The notes beneath the pieces are model-generated. The model ran no database searches. It was not told where the DNA came from and saw nothing but the letters and a program-made list of their open reading frames with translations. A DNA stretch of 64,000 nt from NCBI GenBank assembly GCA_039707465.1, contig CM077645.1, positions 60,017,850 through 60,081,849 on the forward strand, written 5' to 3'. The translations under genes and the position numbers were made by a program. The stretch comes from Rhabdophis nuchalis (lineage: Eukaryota > Chordata > Lepidosauria > Squamata > Natricidae). The stretch's first letter is position 1, and the number at the start of each line of letters is the position of its first letter. Below, one piece after another: positions 32,943-43,362 of the stretch.

Positions 32943-34540
32943 CATATTATAAAATAAGTCTTGTTCTTCTTGGTTGCATAGCTATAGGGATCTTTTGCTC
33001 CGTTATCATTCTGCACAGCCAGTTAATGTTATGATTGTTATATATAACAAGTTATCCTTCTTGAGTTTTACTGCACAGTTTCTAACAATGTTCTCTGAAA
33101 ATTCATTATGTATTTACTTTCTTTTGACTAACGCTGGTATTTTTGTCCATTGCCTGGGCTTTTATCTATTGACCAGGATAAAATGCTCTATCAGTGCAGG
33201 TCTTCTTACTTCATATTAGTTCTGTGGTACAGCCACAAAGGTCATCTTAACTTTAATTGGTTTCCTTTCGTTGTTCATGAGCTGCTTCAGTAACTTGGTG
33301 TTAGAGGTAACTCTCCTGTCAATGTGATAATACTTTGTAAATTTATTTCCTAGACCCAATCCACTGAGCTTGTTTTTATTATACTTATTGTTTTTATATA
33401 TTACCTTCCATAGTTTCCAAATCACAATCCATCAAACTCAAAAGAATTAACTCATTCCTCATAATTAGATTATTTATGCCTTTAATAAACAAACCTTTTT
33501 TTGATTCAGGTTTGTTTTTCATAAGTTTTTATATGGCTACCCAACTCATACAATATGAGTACAATATCTGGTTGGCATATAACAGCCAACAGACCAAAAA
33601 AGAAGAAAGAAAATAAAACCATGGATCATTAAATCAAATGCACAAAATGGCAAATGGCAAACATTCAAAAGAGTTCTACTTGTATAGAACATAAAGACAT
33701 ATAATGCATATCAGCATGCATAAATTGTTTAACCACAATATATGAAAAAAATGTCACTAAATTATTACACCTTTCATCATCATGGATACTAAGGAAATTC
33801 CTTTACTTCTGGATTTTAGGACTTCACTTTTCTCACAACTCATTTTTATAGTTTGAGAAGATAATGATTAAAAGGGGGAGAAACTTGAATTGTAAGAAAA
33901 TATATATAAAACAGAAATTATGGAATAACTCAAGAAGTTGCTCATAAATTTAACATGCTTGACTTAATTAATTTATGCATCCATCCAATAATTTACAATA
34001 CCTTGAGGTGGTTAACAATCCAATTACTATTAAAATTAAAATATGTGTGTTTAACTTTTAACTTTTAAGCAATTAAAGACGACTAATTCAAAAAGCAACA
34101 TTTACATGGATGTAATTGGACACTTTTCCACTTTAGTCTGTTTCTCACCCTGTCAAGAAGTGAAGTTTGGCTTAAACACTTTCAGCTGTCATAGCCAAAT
34201 TTGTATTGCAATGCTGTTATTGATCTTCCCAGTTACTTAATTAATAAAAATAGACTCATTGAAAAACATGCAGGTCCATGGTGTTGGTGAGAGTGATGAA
34301 TAGAACTGATCACATTATCATTCTAGGAAATTGTTTTACAGTGAGTCAGACTGTTGCTAAGAGACCATGTTTTGCTACTGAAATGTCTCCTATCCTGAGA
34401 CTTTCAGAAAAAGTGATAAGAAAGATTCTTCTACCAAAAGGAACAATACTACTAAGAATGTTGACATTTTGCCTACCTTAGAACTGCTACCTTAGAAATC
34501 TTTTACTTCTCTATTTAGAAATAGCTCTGGAAACATATAT
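32942..34540. other. AT-rich DNA, no feature recognised
   Basis: No supported feature. The small inverted repeat near 33490-33520 (AAACAAACC and GGTTTGTTT) is short and probably incidental. Confidence 0.45.
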
Positions 34541-36035
34541 TTTTATTTTTTATTTTATTTTATTTTATTTTATTAAATTTATACCCCGCCCTTCTCCTTG
34601 TTAGGACCCAGGGCGGCGCACAGGCATTATTAAAACCACAAAAATACAATAAATATCAATTTAAAATATATTAAATTAGTTAACCCGTGCTAAAACCCAT
34701 GTTAAAAACCTTCCCAAATTATAATTTATTTTTAAAAAGTCAGAAACGGGGGGCTATCCTAGGCCAGCTTGTTGAAATAAATACGTCTTAAGACGTTGGC
34801 GGAAGAGGCGGAGGTCCGAGATAGTGCGAAGGTCGGGGGGTAGGTCGTTCCAGAGGGCCGGGCCCGCCACAGAGAAGGCCCTTCCCCTGGGTGTCGCCAA
34901 CCGGCATTGCCCCGCCGACGGCACCCGGAGAAGGCCCTCTCTGTGGGAGCGGATCGGACGAAGGGATGTATGGGGCAGGAGGCGGTCTCGTATATAGCTA
35001 GGCCCCGAGCCATGGAGCGATTTAAAGATGGTTGTCAACACCTTGAAGCGCACTCGAAAGGCCACAGGCAGCCAGTGCAGCTCGCGCAGGAGAGGTGTTA
35101 CGTGGGTTTGCCTTGAGGCACCCATAATCACCCGCGCGGCCGCATTCTGTACTAACTGTAGCTTTCGAGTGCACCTCAAGGGGAGCCCCATGTAGAGAGC
35201 GTTGCAGTAATCCAGCCGGGATGTCACAAGCGCTTGAGTGACTGTGCGAAGGGCTCCCCGGTCCAGTAAGGGGCGCAACTGGCGTATCAGGTGTACCTGA
35301 TAGAACGCCCCCCTGGCCACGGCCGCCACATGGTCCTCCATGGACAGCCGGGAATCCAGGAGGACACCCAAGTTGCGTGCCCTCTCCACGGGGGCCAGTT
35401 GTTCGCCCCCAATGGCCAGTGTTGGACTTAACTGGCTGAACCGGGGTGCCGGAAACCACAGCCACTCGGTCTTGGACGGGTTGAGTTTGAGTTTGTTACT
35501 ACCCATCCAGATCCGTACGGCCTCAAGACACCGGGACAGCACTTCGACGGCATCGTTGGGGTGGTTTGGGGTGGATATGTACAACTGAGTGTCATCAGCG
35601 TACAGATGGTATTCCACCCCAAAACCACGGATGATCTCGCCCAGCGGCTTCATATAGGTGTTGAACAGAAGGGGAGAGAGGACCGACCCCTGAGGGACCC
35701 CACATATAAGGGGCCTCGGGGACGACCTCTGCCCTCCTGCCAACACCCATTGCGACCGACCAGAGAGGTAGGATGAGAACCACCGTAGAACGGTGCCTCC
35801 CAGCCCCAACCCCCCCAATCGGTGCAATAAGATACCATGGTCGATGGTATCAAAAGCCGCTGAGAGGTCTAATAGGACAAGGATAGAGGAACAACCTCTA
35901 TCCCGTGCCCTCCAGAGATCATCAACCAACGCGACCAATGCCGTCTCGGTGCTGTGACCGGGCCGGAAGCCGGACTGGCGCGGGTCTAGATAATCAACTT
36001 CCTCCAGATGTCGGGGAAACTGTTGAGCCACCACA
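34541..36035 (-). mobile_element. L2-like LINE E (group 2, minus strand)
   Basis: A 5'-truncated group 2 element. On the plus strand it starts with a TTTTA-repeat tail (34541-34577), then the 3' untranslated end (ACCCCGCCCTTCTCC, CCAGGGCGGCGCACAGG), then coding sequence. The 5' end is at CCACCACA (36028-36035), after which sequence is unrelated. Confidence 0.9.
34754..36034 (-). CDS. L2 ORF2, 5'-truncated, open reverse transcriptase part
   Basis: A 426-codon open frame covering reverse transcriptase from [20 protein letters not shown] through [31 protein letters not shown] and YADD to the C-terminal QAGLG. The endonuclease domain and the first reverse transcriptase blocks are missing because of truncation, so no functional protein is expected. 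The frame has stayed open, which suggests a fairly young copy. Confidence 0.88.
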   Translation of the reverse strand: MVAQQFPRHLEEVDYLDPRQSGFRPGHSTETALVALVDDLWRARDRGCSSILVLLDLSAAFDTIDHGILLHRLGGLGLGGTVLRWFSSYLSGRSQWVLAGGQRSSPRPLICGVPQGSVLSPLLFNTYMKPLGEIIRGFGVEYHLYADDTQLYISTPNHPNDAVEVLSRCLEAVRIWMGSNKLKLNPSKTEWLWFPAPRFSQLSPTLAIGGEQLAPVERARNLGVLLDSRLSMEDHVAAVARGAFYQVHLIRQLRPLLDRGALRTVTQALVTSRLDYCNALYMGLPLRCTRKLQLVQNAAARVIMGASRQTHVTPLLRELHWLPVAFRVRFKVLTTIFKSLHGSGPSYIRDRLLPHTSLRPIRSHREGLLRVPSAGQCRLATPRGRAFSVAGPALWNDLPPDLRTISDLRLFRQRLKTYLFQQAGLG

Positions 36036-36537
36036 GATAGATATAATATGTCTATCTACCAGCATAACAGTCTTATCCAAGTATTCTGCAGTTTTTAAAA
36101 TATAGAACAAGGTTGCATGTGTTCAAATAATATGCTGTCATAAGCACAGTTAATAACTTCATTGTAATTTGCACGGACATCATCTCAATTCAATTAAAGA
36201 ATGTATTCACAGTCAGAAGATAACAAATAAAACAGGATTAGGATTAGCAAGATTAAAATATAATACATGTCTGGAGGGATTAAAAAAAAACTGTTTTAAC
36301 CCCTTTGCCTTAAAAACAACTAGAAAGTGGGCATTCATTTTTGTTCTTTAATGAGTCCCATATGTTCATTGTCCCATTACTTCTGCACCAAAAGACAGGC
36401 CTACGAATGATGGTTTGGTAGGAAACTTTTACACAAATTTAAATTTCTGTTTCAGGTACCTTGAGCTGGGCATGGAAGTACATCAGAAGCCAACTTAATT
36501 CAAAGAAGACCAATATGATAAGAATTACAATAAAGGC
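36036..36537. other. AT-rich DNA, no feature recognised
   Basis: Nothing supported between LINE E and the SINE. Confidence 0.45.
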
Positions 36538-36889
36538 AAAGGTAAAGGTTCCCCTCGCACATATGTGCTACTTGTTTCTGACTCTAGGGGGCAGTTCTTA
36601 TCTCCGTTTCAAAGCCGAAAAGCCAGCGCTGTCTGAAGACATGTCCATGGTCATGTGACCGGCATGACTAAATGCCAAAGGCTCATGGAATGCTGTTACC
36701 TTCCCACCAAAGTAGTTCCTATTTTTCTACTTACATTTTTAAATGCTTTCAAACAGCTAGGTTGGCAGAAGCTGGGATAAATAACAGGAGCTCACTCCAT
36801 TACATGTTGCTAGGGATTCGAACCACTGAACAGCCAATCTTTCCTATCAACAAGCTCAACATCTTAGCCACTGAGCCACCTAGCCCTAG
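36538..36889 (-). mobile_element. tRNA-derived SINE-like repeat (minus strand)
   Basis: Read on the minus strand it starts with a tRNA-like head: an A-box-like GTGGCTCAGTGGCTAAGATG and a B box GGTTCGAATCC (complement at 36813-36824), followed by a long body with AAAGGTAAAGGTTCCCC at the far end. I recognise the sequence as a common squamate repeat but cannot name the family with certainty. Confidence 0.7.
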
Positions 36890-37629
36890 AAATTACAATA
36901 GGCAGATCTAATTTTTTTTCCAAGAAAAAAAAAATAGCAAAATATAGCAATATAGCAAAAGCACTTGATGGCTTGGGACCATGATCATTCAGATGCAATA
37001 TTGAATGTTGAAATAATTTCCAAAGAAAAGAGTTCCAGAGCTGATGCAACTCCAAAAAAGCTCTGTCCTACTTACTTTGACAGAACAAAGCCTTTTTTCT
37101 TTAGGAAACTTCAACAGAATGAGAAGATGGTTCTTTACACTGTCCTAGATCTCAATCAGATGTACACATGTAACTCTTACATCAAGGAATCTGCCCCTAT
37201 CTTTGACCCCATGAGCACCTTATGACTTGTCTACTTTCTCTCCAGCTACTTTAATTACTATAGATGCAAAGGTCCTGAAAGGCCTTTCTAAAAAGAACGC
37301 CCAATGCCTGCAAACTGTTATAGTACAAATAGCAGAGTGGGCCAGATGTCAACAGGCACCAATATAAATTGGACTGCAAGAAGAGTTTTGGTAACTGCAT
37401 TGCACAGTGTATTGGAATGTAACTCCAACTGCTTAAAATGCTTACTTTAAAAATAGCTTCCTTGGATATGTCCAAGACACATAATTTATCACTTGCTTTT
37501 CACAAGTTGCTTATATCAACAGAAAAGACAAAAACTAAACTACTTTTAGTCTTTGAAGGTTTGTTTTCTGTAATGTAAAACTTGGTAGTATTCAGAAAGA
37601 AACGCAGAAATTGAGCTCTGACTAATATA
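36890..37629. other. No feature recognised
   Basis: The 86-codon plus-strand frame at 36965-37225 shows no family I recognise. Nothing else stands out. Confidence 0.45.
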
Positions 37630-37880
37630 TACCGTATTTATCGGCGTATAACACGCACCGGCGTATAACACGCACCTTCATTTTAAGAGGGAAATTTCAG
37701 GGAAAAAAATTAAATTTCAAATAAAGAACTTTGAAGCAAAATAAGGGTAGCTCAGAACTTTTTTTTATTAATATTATTACCACTTATAAGGTAAATAATG
37801 TAAAAGGAAAATGTGGTGAAACTCACTTAACGATGGCCTTGGTTAGCAACCAAACTTTTAGGCTCAATTGTGGTCATAAG

Positions 37881-38330
37881 TTCTTTCTTTCTCTCTCTCT
37901 CTTTCCTCCTTCCCCCCTCTCTCCATTTCTCTTTCTTTCTCTCTTTTTCTCTTTCTTTCTCTCTCTTTCTCTTTCTTTCTCTTCGTCTCTCTCTTTCTAT
38001 CTGTCTCTCTCTCCTTCCTCTGCCCATCTCTCTCACTCTGTGTTTGTCTGTCTGTCTGTCTCTCACTCACTTAATCAGTCTCTATCTATCTGTCTCTCCC
38101 TCCCTCTCTCTGTGTGTGTCACTCACTCTGATTCTCTCCCTCCCTCTCTCTGTCTCTGTATGCCTGTCTCTTCCTCTTTCCCCCTGTCTGTCTCCGATTC
38201 ATTCTCTATCTGTGTCTCTCTCCGTCTCTCTCCCTCCCTCTCTTTCTCTCTGTCTCTGTCTTTCCCTCCCTTCCCCTCTGTCTCTCTCTGTGTATGTCAG
38301 TCACTCCCTCTCTTCCCTCTCCCCCCGCCA
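37881..38330. repeat. CT-rich low-complexity tract
   Basis: Mixed CTTT, CTCT, CTGT and CCCT units inside the mariner-like element. It produces serine/leucine-rich or basic artefact frames on either strand. Confidence 0.9.
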
Positions 38331-38399
38331 CAACCGGGGAAGCAGCAGAAGGGCCGGCATGCCACAGCGGACGCCTCCTCCCACAGCGGGCCAGGTGGC

Positions 38400-39125
38400 C
38401 CGGCAGGGGCGTCAGGCAGAGAAGCCGCGAGAAGCCGCGCATATCTCCGCCGGCTTCCTCCGACAGGGAGGAGAAACGTGTGCTGTGGTGGCTGTCAGAG
38501 GGAGCCGGGGGAGATGCGCGGGGCTTCCCTGCCCGATGCCCCTGCCGGGCGCAAGGCTCTGGGAAGGGCAGAGAAGCCGCGCGAAAGGCAGAGAAGCCGC
38601 GCGAAAGGCAGAGAAGCCGCGCGTATCTCCGCCGGCCGCGCGAAAGGCAGAGAAGCCGCGCGTATCTCCGCCGGCTTCCTCCGACAGGGAGGAGAAACGT
38701 GTGCTGTGGTGGCTGTCAGAGAGAGCCGGGGGAGATGCGCGCGGCTTCCCTGCCCGATGCCCCTGCCGGGTGCAAGGCTCTGGGAAGGGCAGAGAAGCCG
38801 CGCGAAAGGCAGAGAAGCCGCGCGAAAGGCAGAGAAGCCGCGCGTATCTCCGCCGGCTTCCTCCGACAGGGAGGAGAAACGTGTGCTGTGGTGGCTGTCA
38901 GAGAGAGCCGGGGGAGATGCGCGCGGCTTCCCTGCCCGATGCCCCTGCCGGGCGCAAGGCTCTGGGAAGGGCAGAGAAGCCGCGCGAAAGGCAGAGAAGC
39001 CGCGCGAAACGCAGAGAAGCCGCGCGTATCTCCGCCGGCTTCCTCCGACAGGGAGGAGAAACGTGTGCTGTGGTGGCTGTCAGAGGGAGCCGGGGGAGAT
39101 GCGCGCGGCTTCCCTGCCCGATGCC
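38400..39125 (+). repeat. GC-rich minisatellite, about 182-bp period
   Basis: CGGCTTCCTCCGACAGG recurs at 38451, 38672, 38854 and 39036, giving spacings of 221, 182 and 182 bp. The longer first spacing holds extra copies of a roughly 20-bp sub-repeat (AAAGGCAGAGAAGCCGCGCG). Each unit also has TGTGCTGTGGTGGCTGTCAG and GCCCGATGCCCCTGCCGGG. CpG content is high. Confidence 0.9.
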
Positions 39126-39129
39126 CCCT

Positions 39130-39240
39130 CTTTGGCCCTTCCCCCCGCCCGTTCGCTCGCTCCAGGGGGCTGTGGCTCCGGCGCAGCCACAGCCCCGGGC
39201 ATTCCGCCCGCCCGTTCGCTCGCTCGAGGGGGCTGTGGAG
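39130..39240. repeat. Second, shorter tandem duplication in the same element
   Basis: CCGCCCGTTCGCTCGCTC followed by a GAGGGGGCTGTGG-type block occurs twice about 75 bp apart (near 39145 and 39220), just after the minisatellite. Confidence 0.75.
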
Positions 39241-39585
39241 CCGCGCGTACAGGGAGGCGGGCGCCCGGTGCCCGGACGGGTCCGGCGCAGCTCCCCGACA
39301 TGCCGGGCCCTCTGCTGCCGACCACTGTAAAAACATGGCTTCGGCGTATAACACGCATACATCATTTGCCCCCTATTTTCAGGGGGAAAAAGTGCGTGTT
39401 ATACGCCGATAAATACGGTACATTAGATTCAAAAACTGTGTATCCATTCAAATAACTAATGTTAGTGTTTATCTGATGAAAATAGAAGTTCTTGTTACAA
39501 TTTTTAATGCTAGGCTGAAGGTAATTCACTAATCTAAACAATATATTCTGCAATATCACAGGTTCTTATTCCAAATTCCATGTAT

Positions 39586-39800
39586 GAGCCACGGTGGTGC
39601 AGTGGTGAGAGTGCAGTACTGCAGGCTACTTCTGCTGACTGCTGGCTGCCTGCAATTTGGCATTTCAAATCTCACCAGGCTCAAGGTTGACTCAGCCTTC
39701 CATCCTTCCAAGATGCGTAAAATGAAGACCCGAATTGCTGGGGGCAATATGTTGACTCTGTCGCTTGGAGAGGGCTATAAAGTATTGTGGTTTTGTTAAG
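39586..39800 (+). mobile_element. tRNA-derived SINE (plus strand)
   Basis: A tRNA-like head with A box GTGGTGCAGTGGTGAGAGTG and B-box-like TTTCAAATCTCACC, then the body GGCTCAAGGTTGACTCAGCC, TTCCATCCTTCC, and GAGAGGGCTATAAAGTATTG near the 3' end. This is a family I know as abundant in snakes. It does not encode protein and would rely on LINE enzymes. Confidence 0.8.
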
Positions 39801-40063
39801 TTTTTTTTCTATTTTCCATTTACTTAAATAAAATCTTTGACTGTAGGACTTATTTTAGATGAAATTTACATTTGTACTTTATTTCCTGTAATGAAGGAAA
39901 TTAAAAGACATTTATCTGCTTCAGGCGAAGAATTGGGCCATTTCAGAGCATTTTTATTTTTACTGAACCCCTGAATATATGTCAGCTTTTAAAAATCATA
40001 CTTTATTAATTCAGTGTCATGTGAAAATTTTGAATAGGAAGAAGGGAATTTCTTCTTTTGGAT

Positions 40064-40852
40064 AGGAAGAATGGAAATCCTCGAGATACAATCACAACTG
40101 AACCCAAATTTATGTTGTTAAGTGAAACTTGTTAAGTGAGTTTGCTCCATTTTACAACTTTTCTTCCCACAGTTGTTAAGTGAATCATTGCATTTGTGAA
40201 GTTAGTAACATGAGTGTTAAGTAAATCTGGATTCCCTGTTTACTTTGCATATCAGAAAGTCTCAAAAGCTAATCACATGACCCCGGGACACGGCAACCGT
40301 CATAAATACAAACCAGTTGCCAAGCATCTAAATTTTGATCATGTGACCATTGGGATGCTGCAACTGTCATAAGTGTGAAAAACAGTTGTAAATCACTTTT
40401 TTTAGGAACTGTTGCAGTGGTGGGTTTCAATTTTTTTTAGAACCTACTCTGTAGGTGTGGCCTATTTTGTGGGCGTGGCTTGGCAGTCATGTGACAGGGT
40501 GGGAGTGGCCACCTTTTAAAATGTGGTGAAACTCATTTAACAACGCTCTTGCTTAGCAACCAAAATTTTGGATTCTTTCTTCCCTTCCTTCCTTCCTTCC
40601 TTCCTTCCTTCCTTCCTTCCTTCCTTCCTTCCTTCCTTTCCTTTCCTTTCCTTTCCTTTCCTTTCCTTCCCATTGGGTCACTGGCAGCTGCGGGCCAGAT
40701 TTACTTCCAGGAAGCCCCTCTCACCGGTTCTCTAAATTTCACCAACCGGCTCTCGCGAGTAGGTGCGAGCTTGCAGAAACCCACCACTGAACTGTTGTAA
40801 CTTTGAACAGGCAATAAATGAACTATTATGAAGTCGAGGACTAATCTGTATA
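40064..40852 (+). mobile_element. Tigger-like MITE, split by a hAT
   Basis: The left end has AATCCTCGAGATACAATC and the right end GAAGTCGAGGACTAATCTG, degenerate inverted copies of a TAGTCCTCGACTTAC terminus. The body has repeated TTGTTAAGTGAA units and CACATGACCCCGGGACAC, also present in the 57 kb copy. It is interrupted at 40415-40789 by a hAT element. It has no transposase; the Tigger (pogo-type) assignment rests on the terminus. Confidence 0.7.
40415..40789. mobile_element. hAT MITE nested in the Tigger-like element
   Basis: Inverted termini CAGTGGTGGGTTTC and GAAACCCACCACTG are exact complements. Both sides carry the 8-bp target duplication AACTGTTG (40407-40414 and 40790-40797), the hAT hallmark. 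Inside are a Tigger-derived module (40520-40570) and a CTTCC microsatellite (about 40574-40668). Non-autonomous. Confidence 0.92.
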
Positions 40853-41408
40853 AGGATGGAAAGGAGGCAGACCTCTTGCCTACCCATTGATGGTCTCTCA
40901 ATCTCTAAAGTTCAGCTACCTACTCCTAATCAGAGGCTGGTGATAAAGAACTAATATGAGAGGACTTAGCTCTGCAGGTCAGAGAGAGCTGCCAAGAAGC
41001 AGAAACAGAATAATAGATTCTAATGAATAGTATGCTTCATGTCTGCATTTGGTTATGGGCTTGGAATTGCCAATTGGTTGGCCCGAATCCATGGGAGGAA
41101 ATGTGGCGAAAAGTGTCACTTCATTGTGCTCACTTACTGTGCCATTCTTAGATTATTAGATTGCACCCCATGGTGTCTCCGGTGTCTTGGATATGTCACT
41201 TGATTACTGGTCTCAGTCTTGGTGACCACATTTACAGTTGCCACTCTATAATTAAGGTTAAAAGGGACTCTTTTTCTTCCAAAACCCTGAGCTCATATAT
41301 TTCTAATAATGGCAGGCATCCAGCTTGTTATCTCAGCTGACAGCCAGAAGTTCTGGCACAGAAAAGACCCCTTCTTGTCAAGAAAAGATTGAGTCACTTA
41401 AAGGAAGG
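40853..41408. other. No feature recognised
   Basis: No gene or repeat that I can support. Confidence 0.45.
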
Positions 41409-41843
41409 TCATAAGCAGCTATTTGCAGGGGCAATCAAGGCAGATAAATAAATGCATTTTGCTGTCATTACCACAAGATAATCCTTAATACATGTTTTCC
41501 CATGCTCAATTGGACACATTTTGTTTTCCTTCAACAGTGCTCTTGATGTCTCTCGTTCCATTTTATCCCACTCGATTCTGAAAAAACTGACGATTGTTGG
41601 TAGGATATACCAGAGGGTCTGCAGAGAGATAATCTTGCCCATGTTTTCTGTCACTTGTACATTCCAAAAGGCAACTAAGGCCACATCAATGCTTCTGGAA
41701 CTATTCCAAATTGAATAGGTCTTTCTCCAATAATGGTGGTGAGGAGCCACTCCAGAAACTTTCAGGGTTAACAGGAAGTTATTGTATGCAAATGAATTTG
41801 CTAAATCTGCTGTAGCATTCAAATAAGTCCACTGGTATTCCTA
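41409..41843 (-). other. Unrecognised minus-strand open frame
   Basis: A frame of about 140 codons that opens after a TAG and is unusually long for this AT-rich stretch. It begins EYQW and includes SIWNSSRSIDVALVAFWNVQ. It has no clear membrane segment, repeat or motif I recognise, and the first listed start codon is TTG. It could be a chance frame, a decayed mobile-element fragment or a host exon. I cannot choose between these. Confidence 0.25.
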
Positions 41844-42766
41844 TTTCACCAGTAAAAAATCCATACCAGATGTACTTATGGTATATTACTATAGATTTTA
41901 TGTAAAAATGAATGTACTGAATTAAAACAAATTAAATTAAAAATAGATTTACATTGGTAAGGAAATTTTCATATAAAAGAATATTATTGAAGATATTTAA
42001 AGAAGAAATGCCAGGAAACCACTATCTTAAAAAAATAGTATCTTGCATATGAAAAAAACCAAGCAGCCAAATTATGTGGATCATAAGACTTTTAAAAAGT
42101 ACAAACAAGCCAATTTACTAATGCAGGCAATTCCAAGTTATATATGCCCAGAAAATATCTTCATTCTTAATCAGTTTTATAGCTGGATTTCTTTTTATTG
42201 ATTCCCACTATGTCAAAACTTCTCTTAATGTCACTAAATTATCATGCTTGTCTGTAGAAAACAGTGGTAAAGCTATCATAGGAATGGGTTAAACTGGAAG
42301 TAAGATTTATTTCTAGTATTTAGATAGTTTAAGGCAGTGCCATTTTCACATCTTGTTAGAATCTTTGTCAAATGAATGAGGATTAGATGTGGCTAATGCT
42401 CCCCACTGTAATAGAAAACTATATTGTAGTGACCTTTACAACATTATCTGATTTATTTTGCTGAACAGACAAGATTATCCTGTTTTCCATTTGGTTGTGT
42501 AGACACAATGCAATTAAAGTATACAGCATAGTTTAAAATATAGCCCAAATTCAGGGTTGAGAAAAGAGATTGTGACAGCCCAATCTCTCTCTTCCTCTCT
42601 TGTTACCAAAATCTTAATCATATGTTTGGACTATCAAATAAGGAACTTGAACAAGCAGTATGTTTTTAAGCTTTATTTTATTTGTAGAATTGGAAATACC
42701 TTGAGCTCATGAAGGGAAGACAGGGTATACTCCATATCTAACAAGCAAATAAAAATAAGTAATAAG
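41844..42766. other. AT-rich DNA, no feature recognised
   Basis: Nothing supported. Confidence 0.5.
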
Positions 42767-42768
42767 AA

Positions 42769-43035
42769 TAGAATAGAATAGAATAGAATAGAATAGAATA
42801 GAATAGAATAGAATACTTTATTGGCCAAGTATGATTGGACACACAAGGCATTTGTCTCTGGTGCATAGGCTCTCATGTACATACACACAAAGTAATAAAA
42901 TCAGTGTACATACAAACATACAAGTATATGCACATACAAACAACAAATATACATACAAACATAAGGTAATATAATCATAAGTTATTAATAAGAGAAGGTA
43001 GTAGGAAAAGAAGGATAACAACAACAACAACAACA
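42769..43035 (-). mobile_element. Snake CR1/L3-type LINE 3' end with AATAG microsatellite
   Basis: On the plus strand an (AATAG)n array (42769-42816) is followed by ACTTTATTGGCCAAGTATG, TTGGACACACAAGGCATTTG and TCTCTGGTGCATAGG. This is the 3' end of the snake L3-type CR1 family known to seed AATAG microsatellites, in minus orientation. The rest up to about 43035 is A/CA-rich 3' untranslated-type sequence ending in an (ACA)n run. No coding capacity remains. Confidence 0.85.
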
Positions 43036-43152
43036 CACTCATATTACATGGTTAAATATCCTTTGACATAAGATAGCACTGTGATAGTAAGAAGTTTAGC
43101 AAAGGAAAAAAACCTAACTACAGTAGTTGTTTTGGCATGTGATGCTATATAG

Positions 43153-43362
43153 CGGTGTTGGTGTTGCCGAAATGGGAGCACACGCACGCATGCCAGAAAC
43201 CAAAAGAACAGCCGCCCAGTGCACATGCAGACACCAGGAAGATGATCTTCCAGCATGTGCATATGCACCGGCCAGCTGGTTTTCATGCATGTATGTGCGC
43301 CAGAAACTGGAAGATGGCTCTGCATGCTACTTCCAGCACACAGGCCATAGATTCGCTGTTAT
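43153..43362 (-). mobile_element. hAT-type MITE, diverged
   Basis: The right end, GGCCATAGATTCGCTGTTATGG, is the complement of the terminus found at the left of the 58 kb hAT (GTGATGGCGAACCTATGG type) after decay. Imperfect 8-bp flanks (CTATATAG left, CTCTATAG right) could be its target duplication. The interior is rich in GCATGTGCAT-type sequence, as is common in this family. Confidence 0.55.

Larger units (their letters stand above)
37630..39420. mobile_element. Mariner-like inverted-repeat element with internal minisatellite
   Basis: Terminal inverted repeats start CCGTATTTATCGGCG (37632) and end CGCCGATAAATACGG (39418), about 27 bp and perfect, flanked by TA on both sides (37630-37631 and 39419-39420). 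The left repeat carries a tandem second copy of CGGCGTATAACACGCAC. There is no transposase. Inside are a piece of Tigger-like sequence (37810-37880), a CT-rich tract (37881-38330) and a GC-rich minisatellite (38340-39125). Long open frames across it (37731-39455 and 37870-39330) result from the repeats. Confidence 0.85.

Noticed and set aside
37731..39455. 574- and 486-codon plus-strand open frames, and several minus-strand frames over 38.7-39.4 kb
   Set aside because: They run through a CT tract and a GC-rich minisatellite inside an inverted-repeat element. Their length reflects repeat composition and unit lengths, and no domain is visible.
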